Of a DNA stretch of 64,000 nt, positions 45,530 through 58,730 are shown piece after piece; the stretch's first letter is position 1, and every line of letters starts with the position of its first letter. Below the pieces are notes generated by a model. That model saw only the letters and a program-made list of their open reading frames with translations. It searched no databases and was not told the origin of the DNA. Origin of the DNA: Chrysoporthe austroafricana (lineage: Eukaryota; Ascomycota; Sordariomycetes; Diaporthales; Cryphonectriaceae); the NCBI GenBank assembly GCA_001051155.2, contig JYIP02000008.1, forward strand, positions 1,488,001-1,552,000. The letters are read 5' to 3'. Position numbers and translations under genes: made by a program.

Positions 45530-48500
45530 TATTGACGGGGTCACAACAGACCACTTCTCAGCCGTAAACAGAAGCTCCCCGTTCTCCTCCAGCTCGGCGG
45601 GGTTCACCAACAGCCTTAAACCAACAGACGACTTATCTAGTCCGAAGACGCGGAAGATGATGTACACTGCCTTCGTCCCACTCCTGTGGTCATGCATCTA
45701 GCATGGGAAGTCAGCCAGCTGCTCAAGCTCCATGCTGTGCGCAGAATAGCGAGCACAAACCGAACGACTCCGGGAACGAAAACGGGTCGAGGGACACTCA
45801 CCCGCCGGTATTGCCCCTTGCTCATAAAAAAAGGCGTGTTACATGGCCCCTTCGTGGTCTTCACCTCGAGGAAGTACATCGGCTTCCTGCCCCGCCAGAC
45901 CTCCTCTTCGAGATGGCCGGTATCAATCAGCTTCTTTGTCAATGCCCCCTTTGTGTCTTTGTAGGTGAGATCAGCTGTCTCGTTGCCGGACCAGGGTCTG
46001 ATTTCAGCGTAGTCCGGGTGAACATCAACGTATTTCCGGATTTTGCTCTGCCACTGGTCGATGGAGAAGTTTGGTAGAGAGAGTGATTTGAGCAATTCGA
46101 ACACCTGCGCAGACGGATTCATGTTAGGTAAATCGAACTGTCTCTCGGCACGTGTGCAGGCTTTGGCGAAGACCTACGTAAAGTTCACCCGCTGCACCAA
46201 TCTTGTTACGCTCAATCTGTGAGGAGGAAAGAAGGCGAGGCGCCTCGTCGAAGTCATCATAGCTTATCCCAGAATCATCAGCAGCAGGTAGGGCCGCAAG
46301 CAGACCAGACATTTCGAATGAGCTATTTGCAGGGAATTGCGACTCTCGCGCTGCAGACACGACCCAGCGGAGGAGATCGCGATACTGGATCTGATCGATA
46401 TCTTCGTAGTCGGGACCGGAGGGACTGTTCAACACTGTCAGTGATTTTCATTCTATACAAGATTGGAAGAGAACACTGAAGCCGACCTGACTTCTGTGCT
46501 ATCGTAGTCATAGCTGCGATACACAGACGCCTCATGAACCGAGCCATGACCTGCGTGAAAATGGAATATAGCCTGAGTTGGTGGCGTCGGCTGTGGTGTC
46601 GACGCATCATCTTCCGATTCGTCTCCGCCGCTCTCTGACTCCGAGCCCTCATACAGATCCTCCATACTAACCGTCATAATGCCCTCTTCCTCGAGTATTT
46701 GGTTATGGAGTGATCGTTTTGAGTCAAGAATTTTCTGCACGCTGAGCAGACCTCTTGTGGCGAGCGCCTTAGCACTTCCCGTATCCGCATCAGTCATCAG
46801 CCACTCGAACAGGCGCGAATTGAGTTTCGCCGAATACACAAAATCCCGGCTGCTTTTGTCTCGAGAGACATATATTTCAAGCTGGCCCTCATGCTCTCGG
46901 ATATGGAGATCGCTGTGCTCCTTGACGTGGGAGTAATGCTGCCCTTCTAGAGTGAGGCGTAGTATGGAGGAAATCCCTTCCGTCTTGTAAACTTGTGCGT
47001 TGTGCAGCATGTCGTAGAGGGCGCGGCTGTCAGGTTTCAATCTAGGGCTCTGGAAATGAAAAGCAATTCTACGAAATAGTTCGCCAAGTTAGTAGATGGA
47101 ATAGGGGTCAAAAGAATATTAGGTATATATTACCGATAGAGCGCGTAGGCTTTGGGTCTAATCTTGTGTTTGGGAGACCGCAGAGGTTGTTTGGTCTCCT
47201 CACTGACCGCCGTGATCTCTTTGACCATGTTTGACAAGTACTTCATTCCTAGATCAAGCCATGCAATGAATGGGTCAAGTCGACGGATCTCATCAAAAGA
47301 GAAGTCAAGCGTTTTGACGTGAGACGCAAAGATGTTGCCGAGGTGGGTTCTGTCTACAATGACGAATTCAGTCTCAGCAGAAGCCAGGTTGACAGTTCCA
47401 TCGGGATGGCGGATCGGGAGTATGTTGGCTTGGCACAATCGATTCGCTTTTGGCAAACTCATTGACTCCGTATTCCCAAGAAAAGAACTCAGAACCATTA
47501 TCTGGTCTTTTGCATCGGCAACAAAGGTTTCTGGAGCTTCGGCTAAGCGGACAAGCTCATTATAGACCATCTCAATAGTGAGAGTCTCTACCTTGAGGAA
47601 GTCGACGAAAAAGCTTTCTAGGCCTTCATAATGATCGCTCAGGACGACCTTTCCTCGAATCTTGGTGCTGCTCGACCACAAACACTGATGAACACAATAA
47701 AAGCTGTAACTGTCGTCATCTGGTACGTAGATTAGACAATCGTTTTCAAACTCGGCCCTATGATTATGTTTGTATCAGCATTCAAGTATATGAAATAAAT
47801 ATTTCCCGCTTCGACTAACCTGAGGGCTTTCTGGTCTTCCTCGTTCATGCCTGGCAAGAGGTCGTTGAGGTATTTGTACAGTTTGAGAATTTTGTCAAGA
47901 TCCATGTCAAGATCCACGTCAAGATCCTCGTCAAGATTCTCGTCAGAATCCTCGTCAAGATCCTCGTCAGAATCCTCGTCAAGATCCTCGTCAAGATTCA
48001 CCAGCTTGCGGAGCTCGTCAAGTATGTTCTTCCAGCGGCAGTCCGAGACCTCAAGAACATGACAGAATAATCTTTCCACTTCGTACAATGCAAATAACAT
48101 GCGATGTTCCTCGTATCGACATTGAAGGGGTTTCATAGTGGTCATGAAAGGCAAACCTCGCCAGAGGCACTGCTCAAGTGGAGCCCAGGATGCCGAGGAT
48201 TCTTGGTATGCTGGAACGTAAATTGCGCATGTCTCGTTGAAGAAGTCCCTGCTCAGAGTTAGCAGAAAAGACCATCATCGCCCAGAAGAGAGAAAGCAAA
48301 AAACTCATCCTAAACTGACATAATCTTGGCTTTCTCTACTTCTTTGGATGTCGATTGTGTGTATTCAGTGTAAATCCGGCTGTATAGACCGATTGCACAG
48401 TCACCAACCTGACTGTGCTGTGCTACTGTTCCGCAAAGCTGGCGCAGAATAGCCAAGTAAAAGTCTATATCCTCGTCCGCCTTGACCCCAAATAAGCGGA

Positions 48501-51460
48501 CAAGGAAAGACCAGTTCAGTCGATCGTAGGTTTCCCTTGTGAGCTGCTCCTCGATTTTGAGAAACGCGAAAGTTTGATCCGTTGGCAGATATCTCTCACA
48601 CAATTTCTGCAGATCGAGGAGTGGAAGATAAGTCTTCGAGAGGGCTACCATACGGTTACCCTGACAGAGGACTTTGAGATCTCTTCTTTTCTTACGTAAA
48701 ATGGCCCATATTTGCATGTTCTCTCCCTCGAGAAGGTACGCATGTCGTAGAAATCCGAGGAATTTCTCGGGCCGATACTCTGCAACATAGCGACATTCAG
48801 GAGATAGACCACCGGGCGATGTGTCGACTAGTCTCAAGGAGTCTCGCATGCCTATGTGATTCTTCAACCAGTCCCGCCACGTAGGTAACCTAGCACGAGG
48901 TTTCTGGGGCGTGTTTTCGAAGAAGGCTGGGGATAAGAATTCGGCGAGCATTCCGGGTGCCCCTGAGCCTGGCTCATCCCCAACGTCTGTTGTTTCGAGA
49001 AGCTTCTGTGGCCCATAAGGATTGTCATCCGGGAGGTACAGCGGCCATTTCATCTCAGGGTTCCAGAGCTTGCCACTTCGGGTCAGGGTGACTGCGTTGT
49101 ACTTGACTCTCTCAGGATTTGGCTGCATGTGGTGTGTACGATAGAGGAATTTCAGCTGCATGGTTAAAACGGAGACCCTCGGTAATTGACCATTTTGACC
49201 CCCGTAGACGTGATATCGCTCCAGGATCTTGCTGCGCACCATATCTGGTTCGGCCACGCTGACACCAATTTTCTTGAAGAATGCGACGCGCTCCGAGTTT
49301 CGGGACGCCTTGAGCTTGACTATCCGTAGGTCCAAATCCCTAGGGAGGGTCAATCCCCCTTCAGTCTCGCCAAGATAAATATGGTCGGTGCAGTCTCGAG
49401 AAATCCAGTTCGTGCCAGACTTGGCTCGTTCAGGTATCAGTTCGAGTTTGTGCAGCTTGGCTCGCCTCTTTTCGTCCAATTCGTCGACTATGGCCAGGAG
49501 CAGCCTCGCGGCTCTCGTGTGCCAATCTTCGTCTGTCTCTTCGCATTTCATGCGGGATTTTAGTAATCTCACGTCCTGCTCGATCATTTTCAACAGCTCC
49601 CTATTCCGAATGTCGCTCAAGCCGAACTTTTTGAGAATCTCGAGATCTTTGGGGCGGTACTTCTTGGATATCCATTTCTCAGGCTCGAGGTCTCTGAACA
49701 AAGGCTCTCCTGTGCTATCACAGTGTGAAGGCAGGAGTATCCGGAGGTCGTTGATCTTGCGCAGACCATTCTCACTCCTCGGCAACACAACTGGAGTAGT
49801 ACTCAGTTTTTCTCCGATTGCGTTGGCTATGCTTCCCCAAACTTTATCGTAGGTGTATTCTCGGTCTGGTAAGAACCTCATCCACGTATATCTAAGAGCC
49901 GGTTGGTCGCAGAATTCCGAGACGGCCTGGATGAAAGCATCGCTGACACTATCAATAATGCCTTTGTTTCGTGCAGATGTGATGACAAGATCTTCCCTGT
50001 TGGCATCCGTGACAAAGTCGCTTTGTATGAGGAACTGGGAGGGGTGGGAAAGGTCAGCATTGATGGTCATAATGTCGTCCGTGATCTTAGGCCTCGCAGG
50101 TTTCTGAAGGCTGACTGGAAGTTCTCCACACTAATATCTCCAGCTTTCCAAGATTTGGACAATTTTAGGCATTCTGTTGCTGAAAACTCGGAGAGAATCT
50201 TATGATTTGCGTCGAAGGCTATATTGTGAAGAGGAGGTGTACGATAAAGTGCCGTAACAACTTTTGTAGAGGAAACCTCTGGCGAAAAAAAAAAAAAAAG
50301 GGAACCTGGATTTGGATTGTAAGAAATCGGTAGCGCTCTTACCGAAAATCCCGTGAGCCTCATTGGCAGAAACGCAAAGACTTCTTGAGGTTTGATGTCA
50401 GGTATTTCACCCTCCAATAAAGGAAAGCCTAGGATCACGTCGGCCCTGGCGTAAGCTTTTGTCTCTTCCTCTTCCTTCGAATAGGATCGAGTCTCATCCT
50501 TTTCCAAGTTGTCCACGGGGCGCTTGGTGACGTGGTAAATCTGATGGGTTCTTGTGCTTTTCTTCCCCTTTGTGATTATCTTGGTTAACGTCACGCGGTT
50601 GGAGCCTCTCTTCGAGGTTGAAAACCTGGTAGAATCTTCGAGTCTGTCGTCGCTGTCGAAGAATGAGATGCGAATTTCCTCGAGGTTTCTCATGAAGAGG
50701 AGTACATTTCCCTTTGAATCCCCGAAGTACTCGTGCATCATTTGGCGCCTCGACGCCAGGACGGCTGGATCACTTGTATTGTGGAGAAGAAGTGTCATCC
50801 TCGTCATGTGCGTGGGTAATTCATCGACAGGATCCTGCCAGAAGGGCATGATCATACTCCGGCCTGGATCTCCGTCGCGGTGCTTGAAGTAAAAGGAGAA
50901 GTTCCTAGATTGGATGTGGACCCTCCACGCCACCATGAAAACGGATTTGAACCCAATGCCCTTTGCACCTATATGAGCACTGGTCTTAGAGCTCTCCCCC
51001 ACACTGCAAATTGCTCGCACATCTTTTTCCAGGAATCCATCTTCGTTGCACTCGACGACAATGCGATCCTGATGGACTTCGAAAGCGATATAGCGCTGAT
51101 GGCCTAGCGCTCGAGCATTGTCGTAGTGATTGTCCTCAGCGTTCTGTAGCAGCTCAGAGATAAATCGTGCACTATTTGTATACAGGTTTTTGGCGAGTCT
51201 CCACTCAAATTTTTAGCTCAATCTCTTTGGCTTCTTTAGAAGAGACGTTAGAGGGATATTGTGACTTACGTTGATACTGACGACTCAATTATCTTGTCCA
51301 TCCTCCCGAAAGTGTATTGAACTTTTGCCCTGGATTCAGGACTCAGCTCTTCAAGCACTTTCAAGTCGACATCGCCGTTGTTTTTTGCGATGCTTTTGAT
51401 CAGCTCTCGTGCCTGCGCGACCTCGGCGCTATCTTCTAGCATCGCCTGAGAGCCAGACAT
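45530..51460 (-). CDS. GHKL (Hsp90-like) ATPase fused to NO VEIN/DUF3883 nuclease-like domain
   Basis: Nine exons rebuilt with consistent phases: 51460-51270, 51198-50343, 50034-48320, 48248-47820, 47757-47134, 47068-46487, 46424-46178, 46104-45802, 45697-45530; 1704 residues. The N-terminus has a Bergerat ATP site like sacsin and NO VEIN: ARFISELLQNAEDN (Glu79, Asn83, Asp86), NEDGF (115-119) and GAKGIGFKSVF (141-151). The middle (about 350-1450) is helical with few recognisable motifs and an acidic Asp-Leu-Asp-Glu repeat. The C-terminus is a DUF3883 domain: GAAGELYVFELLK (Glu1546), TADLTY (Asp1593), YFLEVKTT (Glu1628, Lys1630), then AVYIIFRVFGL and KWSVVTRQ. D...ExK plus the helix Glu is the PD-(D/E)XK nuclease pattern. 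Function in fungi is unknown; DNA or RNA surveillance is inference. Nothing suggests pseudogenisation. Confidence 0.85.
47894..48001 (-). repeat. 12-bp coding minisatellite (acidic tetrapeptide repeat)
   Basis: Nine head-to-tail 12-bp units in exon 4 of the GHKL-DUF3883 gene. Each encodes Asp-Leu/Ser-Asp-Glu or a close variant, and all unit differences are single bases. Copy number is a multiple of 12, so changes keep the frame. Confidence 0.9.
50285..50299. repeat. Poly-A/T run within intron 2 of the GHKL-DUF3883 gene
   Basis: About 15 A on the + strand; on the coding strand it is a poly-T run read as Phe codons if the intron is retained. Confidence 0.9.
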
Positions 51461-53955
51461 TCCGGCTACAAGCGACCTAGATGTAAGTCAGTTCCTGATG
51501 TGCACCAAGTCGGGTCTAAAACGATATCCTGAAGAAGAACGAGCTGGATAGATGATATGAAAAATTGTGATAGTCCGGACATATATGGAGCCAGACCGCG
51601 AATGAAGGATGGTGCGAGTCACTACCAAGGTATATTATTCCTGACGATTTTGCTTACCGTGTACGGACGTACAGACGTACAACTCAACTTTCAGCCGCAC
51701 CTACCCCTTGCCACCAGATACAAACCTTAATTACCAGCCCAGTCTAGAGCATCAGGTCACCCATATGCTGGACATTACCAAAGTCGGGGACAGCTACCAC
51801 CTGATGAAACGATTTGGGTGCTTCGATAACCAGTCAGAGTCCGCCAGATCCTTGAATGCGTACGCAAGCCGCTGAGTTTCATCTAGTATATCCACATTTC
51901 GTTCCTAATTAGGTCCACTACGATAATCTATCAAAATGGAAGGAAGGATCAAAGCAAGGGTTCACAAAAAGTGACATAAGGCAACGGCTCCGAGAGAATA
52001 GAGCCTTGTAGATTGTTCATTCCGAAGCCCATCTATAGTAACAAAGATTATCTTTACTTGTAGATAAGGTTATTATAATTTGAGAAGCCCTGACGCAAGC
52101 AAACACTGCCAGCCTCTATAGTAGGGCGCCTCGTTTCCTCAAGTCATCACCATCCTGCATCACGCCCAGCTCCCGCTGAAGTGACAATACAATTGGCCCT
52201 ATTCCCAGTTACGGTGCACCACTCTGCCGACCAAGGTACTGAAGCCAAGCGGCCCCGCCAGTCAAGGTATCACTTTTCGTGGTTCGCGGCGTTGGAGCTA
52301 AGAGCCAACGGCAGAAATGCCCCTGGAGTATTGTGGCTGTGGCTGGATATGTAACCCACCCTAACGTAAAGGTAGACCGGACAATGAGCCTCTAGAGGAC
52401 AAACTCCCGAGGAGCCTAGCTAGAGGCGTGAATTATTCTCCGCTAGACATTGTTAGATACCTCAACCGCGGCTGATTTCAAGAGTTCTCCTCAAATGGTT
52501 GGCAATATTGATCATAAAGGATCCTATCTCCCCGGCTCTACCCTGATAGAGTTGCGCCGCTGTTGCGGAACGCGGCTTTAAGCATGGCTCGAGTGCCTTC
52601 ACCAGCATGTAATAACAATAGCTTCAGTAACATCCTTGCGTATTCGGTCACTTGCGCTCGTCGCCATTCTGCCTGCTATATGTCTGAATTATACGCTATT
52701 GGGTGAGTACATAGGTATGCAAGAACTTCGAGCTCTGAGAAAGTACCTGAGAGTGTCAGTACTTTCCATGAGCTACATACACATGCAGCAGCAAAGTGTC
52801 GGCTTGCTGTTGGGTACCCTTTATGTATCATGAGGTGAATATAAGCGGTGGTCTCGTCGATCATTTCACAAAACTGCCTCGGGCAAGGTTCATAAGTAGG
52901 AAGCTCTACCGTGTGTGACTGATTCTTCTTCGAGGCCGACAAAGATATTCATGCGGCTATAGCTACAACTACAAAACAGTTCCCTAGTGAAGTTCTGGAG
53001 TGGATAGTCTTATGTTTTGCGGGAGCGATAAAGGGGGCGAGATGGTCAGCTCTTCTACTGTCACTGTCCGGACAGAACAAGCGGGCGGTGCAGTTGGGGC
53101 CGATCTGGCAACATATTCCGAGGGCATTTTCAATTGCTGAGACCAACAGTCCCCAGGCGATCGGTCCGTGGTCCAACCATGCAGCTCAGCTAATGCCGAG
53201 CGACCAATCTGACCAGCGCGAATAGCTCCACCAGCCGACGACCCACTTGGAAGCGGCATCATGACACCATACACGTCCAACTCGCGACTCCCGGGTAGTG
53301 CCATTGCCGGCATGGGCATGGTAACTCTTCTCGCAACCGCTAGTACCTTGAAATTGCTTGCGTGAAGTAAATTGTGCGGCCACTAACTAGAGAGACTTGT
53401 AGAAGCATCAAACCAGTAGGGAGTTCGCGACAATCTTTTGGCCTCCGGCCCTTGCTTAGGTTTGCTTATCCTATTTAGCTTTCCATGGCCTCTACATACC
53501 GACTTTCACCATCATACTCTTCGAATTGATGGCTCTCAGCACAAAAACCATCAATAGCAAACTGTCGTTCAGGATAGTACACACGTTTACCAGCTGCTGG
53601 TGCATGCCGATAGCCTCATACCGAGCTGAGGTTCTCGTCTCAAATGGACGGGAAATCCTTGGCCTATGGTCGTCCCGTGCAACTTGTATGTTGCCTCCGA
53701 GCAACATATGCATTTCCACGAGAAATATGGTCGTGAGGTCTCAGTAACACGCGGCTTTTAACAGGTATCAGTACGCAATTATAATCTGATATATATATAA
53801 TTATATATAGAGTGGGGCATCCAGCGTTGGTAGCTGGGAGAGGAGTCCGTAGGGGTAGAACAATCTCCACCGTCCACTGTCCCATCTTCTCAACCTCGTT
53901 CAACACTCCATCCTCATTCCTCAAGCCTGTTCTGACTGCCTGCTCATTGCTACTC
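51461..53955. other. Gene-poor stretch of about 2.5 kb
   Basis: This includes the promoter of the GHKL-DUF3883 gene at its left end. An open frame of about 110 codons on the minus strand near 53319-52984 has mixed protein-like composition, but I find no family motif and no splice partners. An AT repeat lies at 53788-53809. No gene is supported. Confidence 0.45.
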
Positions 53956-54434
53956 ATGGATTGGCCAGAGCATTTTACCGCTTACTACGAAACATACTTC
54001 ATGGACCACCCCGACCATGACTGGCCTGCTTGGAAGTTCGACCGGACGAGCAAGATGTATTCATAGTCCTCGCGCCACGGTTCAACACTACTATGTTGCC
54101 CTTGCTCGATCTCGACGCTTTCTGTCGTGACGTGGCCTACCTCAGCACTATTCTGCAAGATCGTAACGAGCTTTTCAGGCTCCTCCAGGAACGACGGGAT
54201 ATGAGGCATAATGAATTAAAGGAGTTATTCTTTAAAGGATCGAGTGACATGCTCTACACTCCGAGCGCGGTAGAGAAGAATCACTGGTGCGACGCGGCTC
54301 ACATACATTTCTACAACTCGTTTGATACTGTACCTCGCTTTTTTGCTAAGTATCTCCCCGAGGACCGCCAACAAAAGCCCCGAGCACCTCCAGTCCCATC
54401 CGCTGCATCCCCTCCTTCCTCGCCCCTCTCATGA
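53956..54434 (+). pseudogene. Frame-broken small gene, family unknown
   Basis: A frame from ATG 53956 (MDWPEHFTAYYETYFM...) stops at 54066. A second frame, open from 54030 to 54434, continues with clearly protein-like sequence (LPLLDLDAFCRDVAYLS, then DRNELFRLLQERRDMRHNEL) and a Pro/Ser end. The two overlap by about 36 bp and no intron with plausible signals joins them, so a single-base indel is the simplest reading. I do not recognise the family. The following 600 bp are low-complexity and Arg/Gln/Asn-rich. It may be an inactive copy of a gene elsewhere in the genome, or a real gene with a sequencing error. Confidence 0.4.
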
Positions 54435-55447
54435 TACGAGACGAATCAGCAACGCCATCCTTTGCGACCGCTTCGTCCGCCCCATCCAGCCCACCGATTG
54501 ATTCAGCACTACTGCAACCCGACGAGCTCTAGGAGCTTCAGGGGATTGCGCGAAAGATACGGAGGACGAGAAGCCCACCCAGGCGTGCGACGACGGCGGA
54601 TTCATCTCGCGGCCACACGGAGGGCACGTTCAGGTCCTTGAGCAGGTTGCAGAAAAGACCCCAGGACAAGATTTCGAGACGCAGCAGTCGTCGACCGCGA
54701 CAAGCAATGGGAGGAGAATCAGGAACATCACCACAGGCAGCAGCTCCGGCAGCAGCAGCAACAACAACAACCCCAGGGCAGAAGAGGAAATGGAATTGGC
54801 AGGAGGAAGAGGAAAACTGCAGCCTTCGACAGCCACGGGCCACTAGGAGCCAGGAAGGTTCAGGGAACAAAAAGAGAAGGACAGATTTGGCGGATACACA
54901 TCCGTCCTCAGCAGGCGTGACATCGGCGGATGTGGCATCAGGCAGTAGAAGGAGGAGCGATGTGGATCAGGCACAGACTTCCCAGACCCGAGAAGGACCA
55001 GCCAGCAACAAGAGGTAGGGGAGGTCAGCCGTGGTGAAGGAAAACCCACAAACCAGCGTGAGCGAGAAGTCTCCGAGTCGCAATACAAGGAGTGCCGGCC
55101 ACAGCAATCCACGAGAGTCCCGATCCCATGCCAGAACTAACCATCTAGGAGAGACGGCACGCGCGTACGACGGTGTGAGACCGGGGAAGGAAAGGCCTAG
55201 CCCTTTGTCTAGACCGACATCGTCTCGGGTCACCCGGGCACAGCACCAGCGACTAGGCGGAGGTGATGCACAGCTTATCCACCTCGGAGAGAGCGGCGAG
55301 GTGGAGGTGTAACCAGTAACACAATACCATCGTTGAAGAGCCCGTCCGCCGTACCTTGAGGCGGGGCGTGGGCAGGGCGCTGCATGCATGGCAACACTGC
55401 TTCAGAGAGCACACAAGATTGCCCTCCGGACGAAGTCGCGTATGTTT

Positions 55448-55581
55448 GGTTATCTTGACAGGGTCGGGTACAGCCAGTAATGCTCCTTCAGTCCGCCGTC
55501 TGCAGATAGGGGAGTGGAAGGCAGGCAATCCCTGTAAGAGGCTCGTGTACCGGTTATCCTGACAGGGTCGGGTGCAGCTGG
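55448..55581. repeat. Diverged 30-bp direct repeat
   Basis: Copies at 55448-55477 and 55552-55581, 104 bp apart, share 26 of 30 bases around TGACAGGGTCGGGT. All four differences are transitions. Confidence 0.8.
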
Positions 55582-55706
55582 TGGTGGCTTGTCTTTCTCT
55601 TCCTCACAGCCGAACCTGGGCTTGATGCAGGTAAGCCTCACGTAAGGATTGTGTCACGGTAGGTCAGCAGGTCAAATAGGCAGTTTGCTCGCACCATCTT
55701 CAGGCT

Positions 55707-55730
55707 GTATATATATATATATATATATAT
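55707..55730. repeat. TA microsatellite
   Basis: About twelve TA units in noncoding DNA. Confidence 0.95.
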
Positions 55731-56280
55731 CAATCTCCTGCATGTATCCAGCGTAGCAATCGCACAATGCCAGCGTGGCAGCCATGACAAGTTCTCATGC
55801 TGCTCATGCTAGATAATGGCTATATTTTTGACGGAGCAAATTATCTGTTCTTCTGCCTCACATTTCTTGAACATGCCGAAGCTTGTTACAAAACTGTTCT
55901 TCATGCCTGATTTTACAGACCTATCATCTTTCTTCTTCTCGTTGTGGCACCCTCAACCCTTCTCCTGTTATTCTCAGCAACTTCGACCGCTTTCAGAAAC
56001 CTACCACCAAGACCTCGACGCCGGCGCATAGCGTAATGATGGCAGGACTCATAGATACACGGCTTCCGCACTTTATCAGTCAGCCCCAGTGCCTCTTCCA
56101 GTCTTTGCCTCGCCCCTCTCCGCTTCAAGCGACTGGGTCTGTTGAATCGACTGTGCTGAGAGCTTCGGAGGCGCGGGAGTATACTGGCCGGCAGCATATG
56201 TTGCGAATTTGGAATATTGGGGATGGTGACCTGACTTCCTCTGTACTATATCGTTTGTCTGCTGAGATGATGCCGCTTTC

Positions 56281-56513
56281 ACGTGCTCAAGCCTCTCGTT
56301 TCACCACAAGGTATCATAATCCTGCTACTGAATTATACTTTTCGTTAAGACTGGAAACTATAAAAGGGCTTCGATCCGTAATTATTTGTAAGAAGTGTGT
56401 GTATAAACCATTTTCGAATTTGAAATGGTCATATAAAAAAAATATTGCTTTTGTTTATTCAGATTTAATCTCAATACTGTTTTGCTACTTCTACATGCTC
56501 AAGCCTGTCGTTT
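56281..56513. repeat. AT-rich block flanked by a 21-bp direct repeat
   Basis: Copies around TGCTCAAGCCTCTCGTTT (56281-56301) and TGCTCAAGCCTGTCGTTT (56493-56513) enclose about 190 bp much richer in A+T than the surroundings. The copies agree at 19 of 21 positions. Confidence 0.65.
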
Positions 56514-57131
56514 TGCTATCGGAATACTAGTGTCAAGACCAAAAGCGATTCTTCCCTTCACGTTCATCAGCAGCTGGACGCTCCGGCGAAAAAGGCATTT
56601 ATAATTTTTTGGAATCATCATTTGTAATCAGGGCTCCAGCTCAATACTACTCGCCAAGATTGCCGACAGCCACGCCCAGAATGGGGATGATAAACGACTA
56701 GCAGAGAAAGATCAGTGACAGTGACAAGTCTCGTCAAGCTTGCAATTTGGTTCGAGGCCTATTATTTTACCAGAAGAGCCCTAGGAAAATGGCGCTCCCG
56801 TTTCACCATGGGGCGGCAAGCGGCTCTTTCCGGTTAGCCTTGCAGGGGGGACCCGTGCTCCCCTCTCACCCCTCACCTGAAGGTGTAGCAGCCAGGCAGC
56901 GCTTGGGTGCTGGGTACCAAGCCCGACAGGGGCCTGCTGCTTACCCCGCCATGACATCTTCAGCCAAGCAGCAGCTCTCACTGCTCTCAGCAGGCGTCCC
57001 ATACCTACCACAGTAAGCATTGAGGATCGCGACAGGGGACCAAGCTGCTTTGACACACTGCCAAAACAGTAAGCTCTTCACAGGCCACTACCGCCACTGG
57101 CCACCCCCACCACCGCTCCCCTACCGACTAA

Positions 57132-58405
<1,274 letters not shown>

Positions 58406-58730
58406 AGGTTTCAGCGTGGCGCTGCAGGTATGGGCTGGAGTCCCGGGAGGTTATGATATCAGGCACGGCAATCAGCGAGCGGATCTGATCCGGGAATTGA
58501 GCTTCATGAGAACATATAGAATTTGATCGAGCACGCGGAGCCATACCGTCATGAGGAAGGCTGACGGACGAATTTCAAGTAGAAGAAACCTTGCACTTTT
58601 TCACTTCCGCCGCGTTTTCCAAATGAAGAAGGGGGGGGGGGGAAGCCCTTTAGCCTAACGCCAATGTCTTGATCTAACTTTTATACTACATCGTGCTTAA
58701 TCCTATGCCAACGCCCCACACGAAGCTCAC
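58406..58730. other. Intergenic between convergent genes, with poly-G run
   Basis: 325 bp; a run of about 12 G lies at 58631-58642. No gene recognised. Confidence 0.5.

Noticed and set aside
54638..55018. Basic, Gln/Asn-rich frame after the broken gene
   Set aside because: Low-complexity, begins with TTG, driven by a CAG/CAA repeat; not supportable as a gene.
55883..56530. 215-codon frame on the + strand
   Set aside because: It starts at TTG and runs through an AT-rich repeat block; composition changes along its length and no motif is seen.
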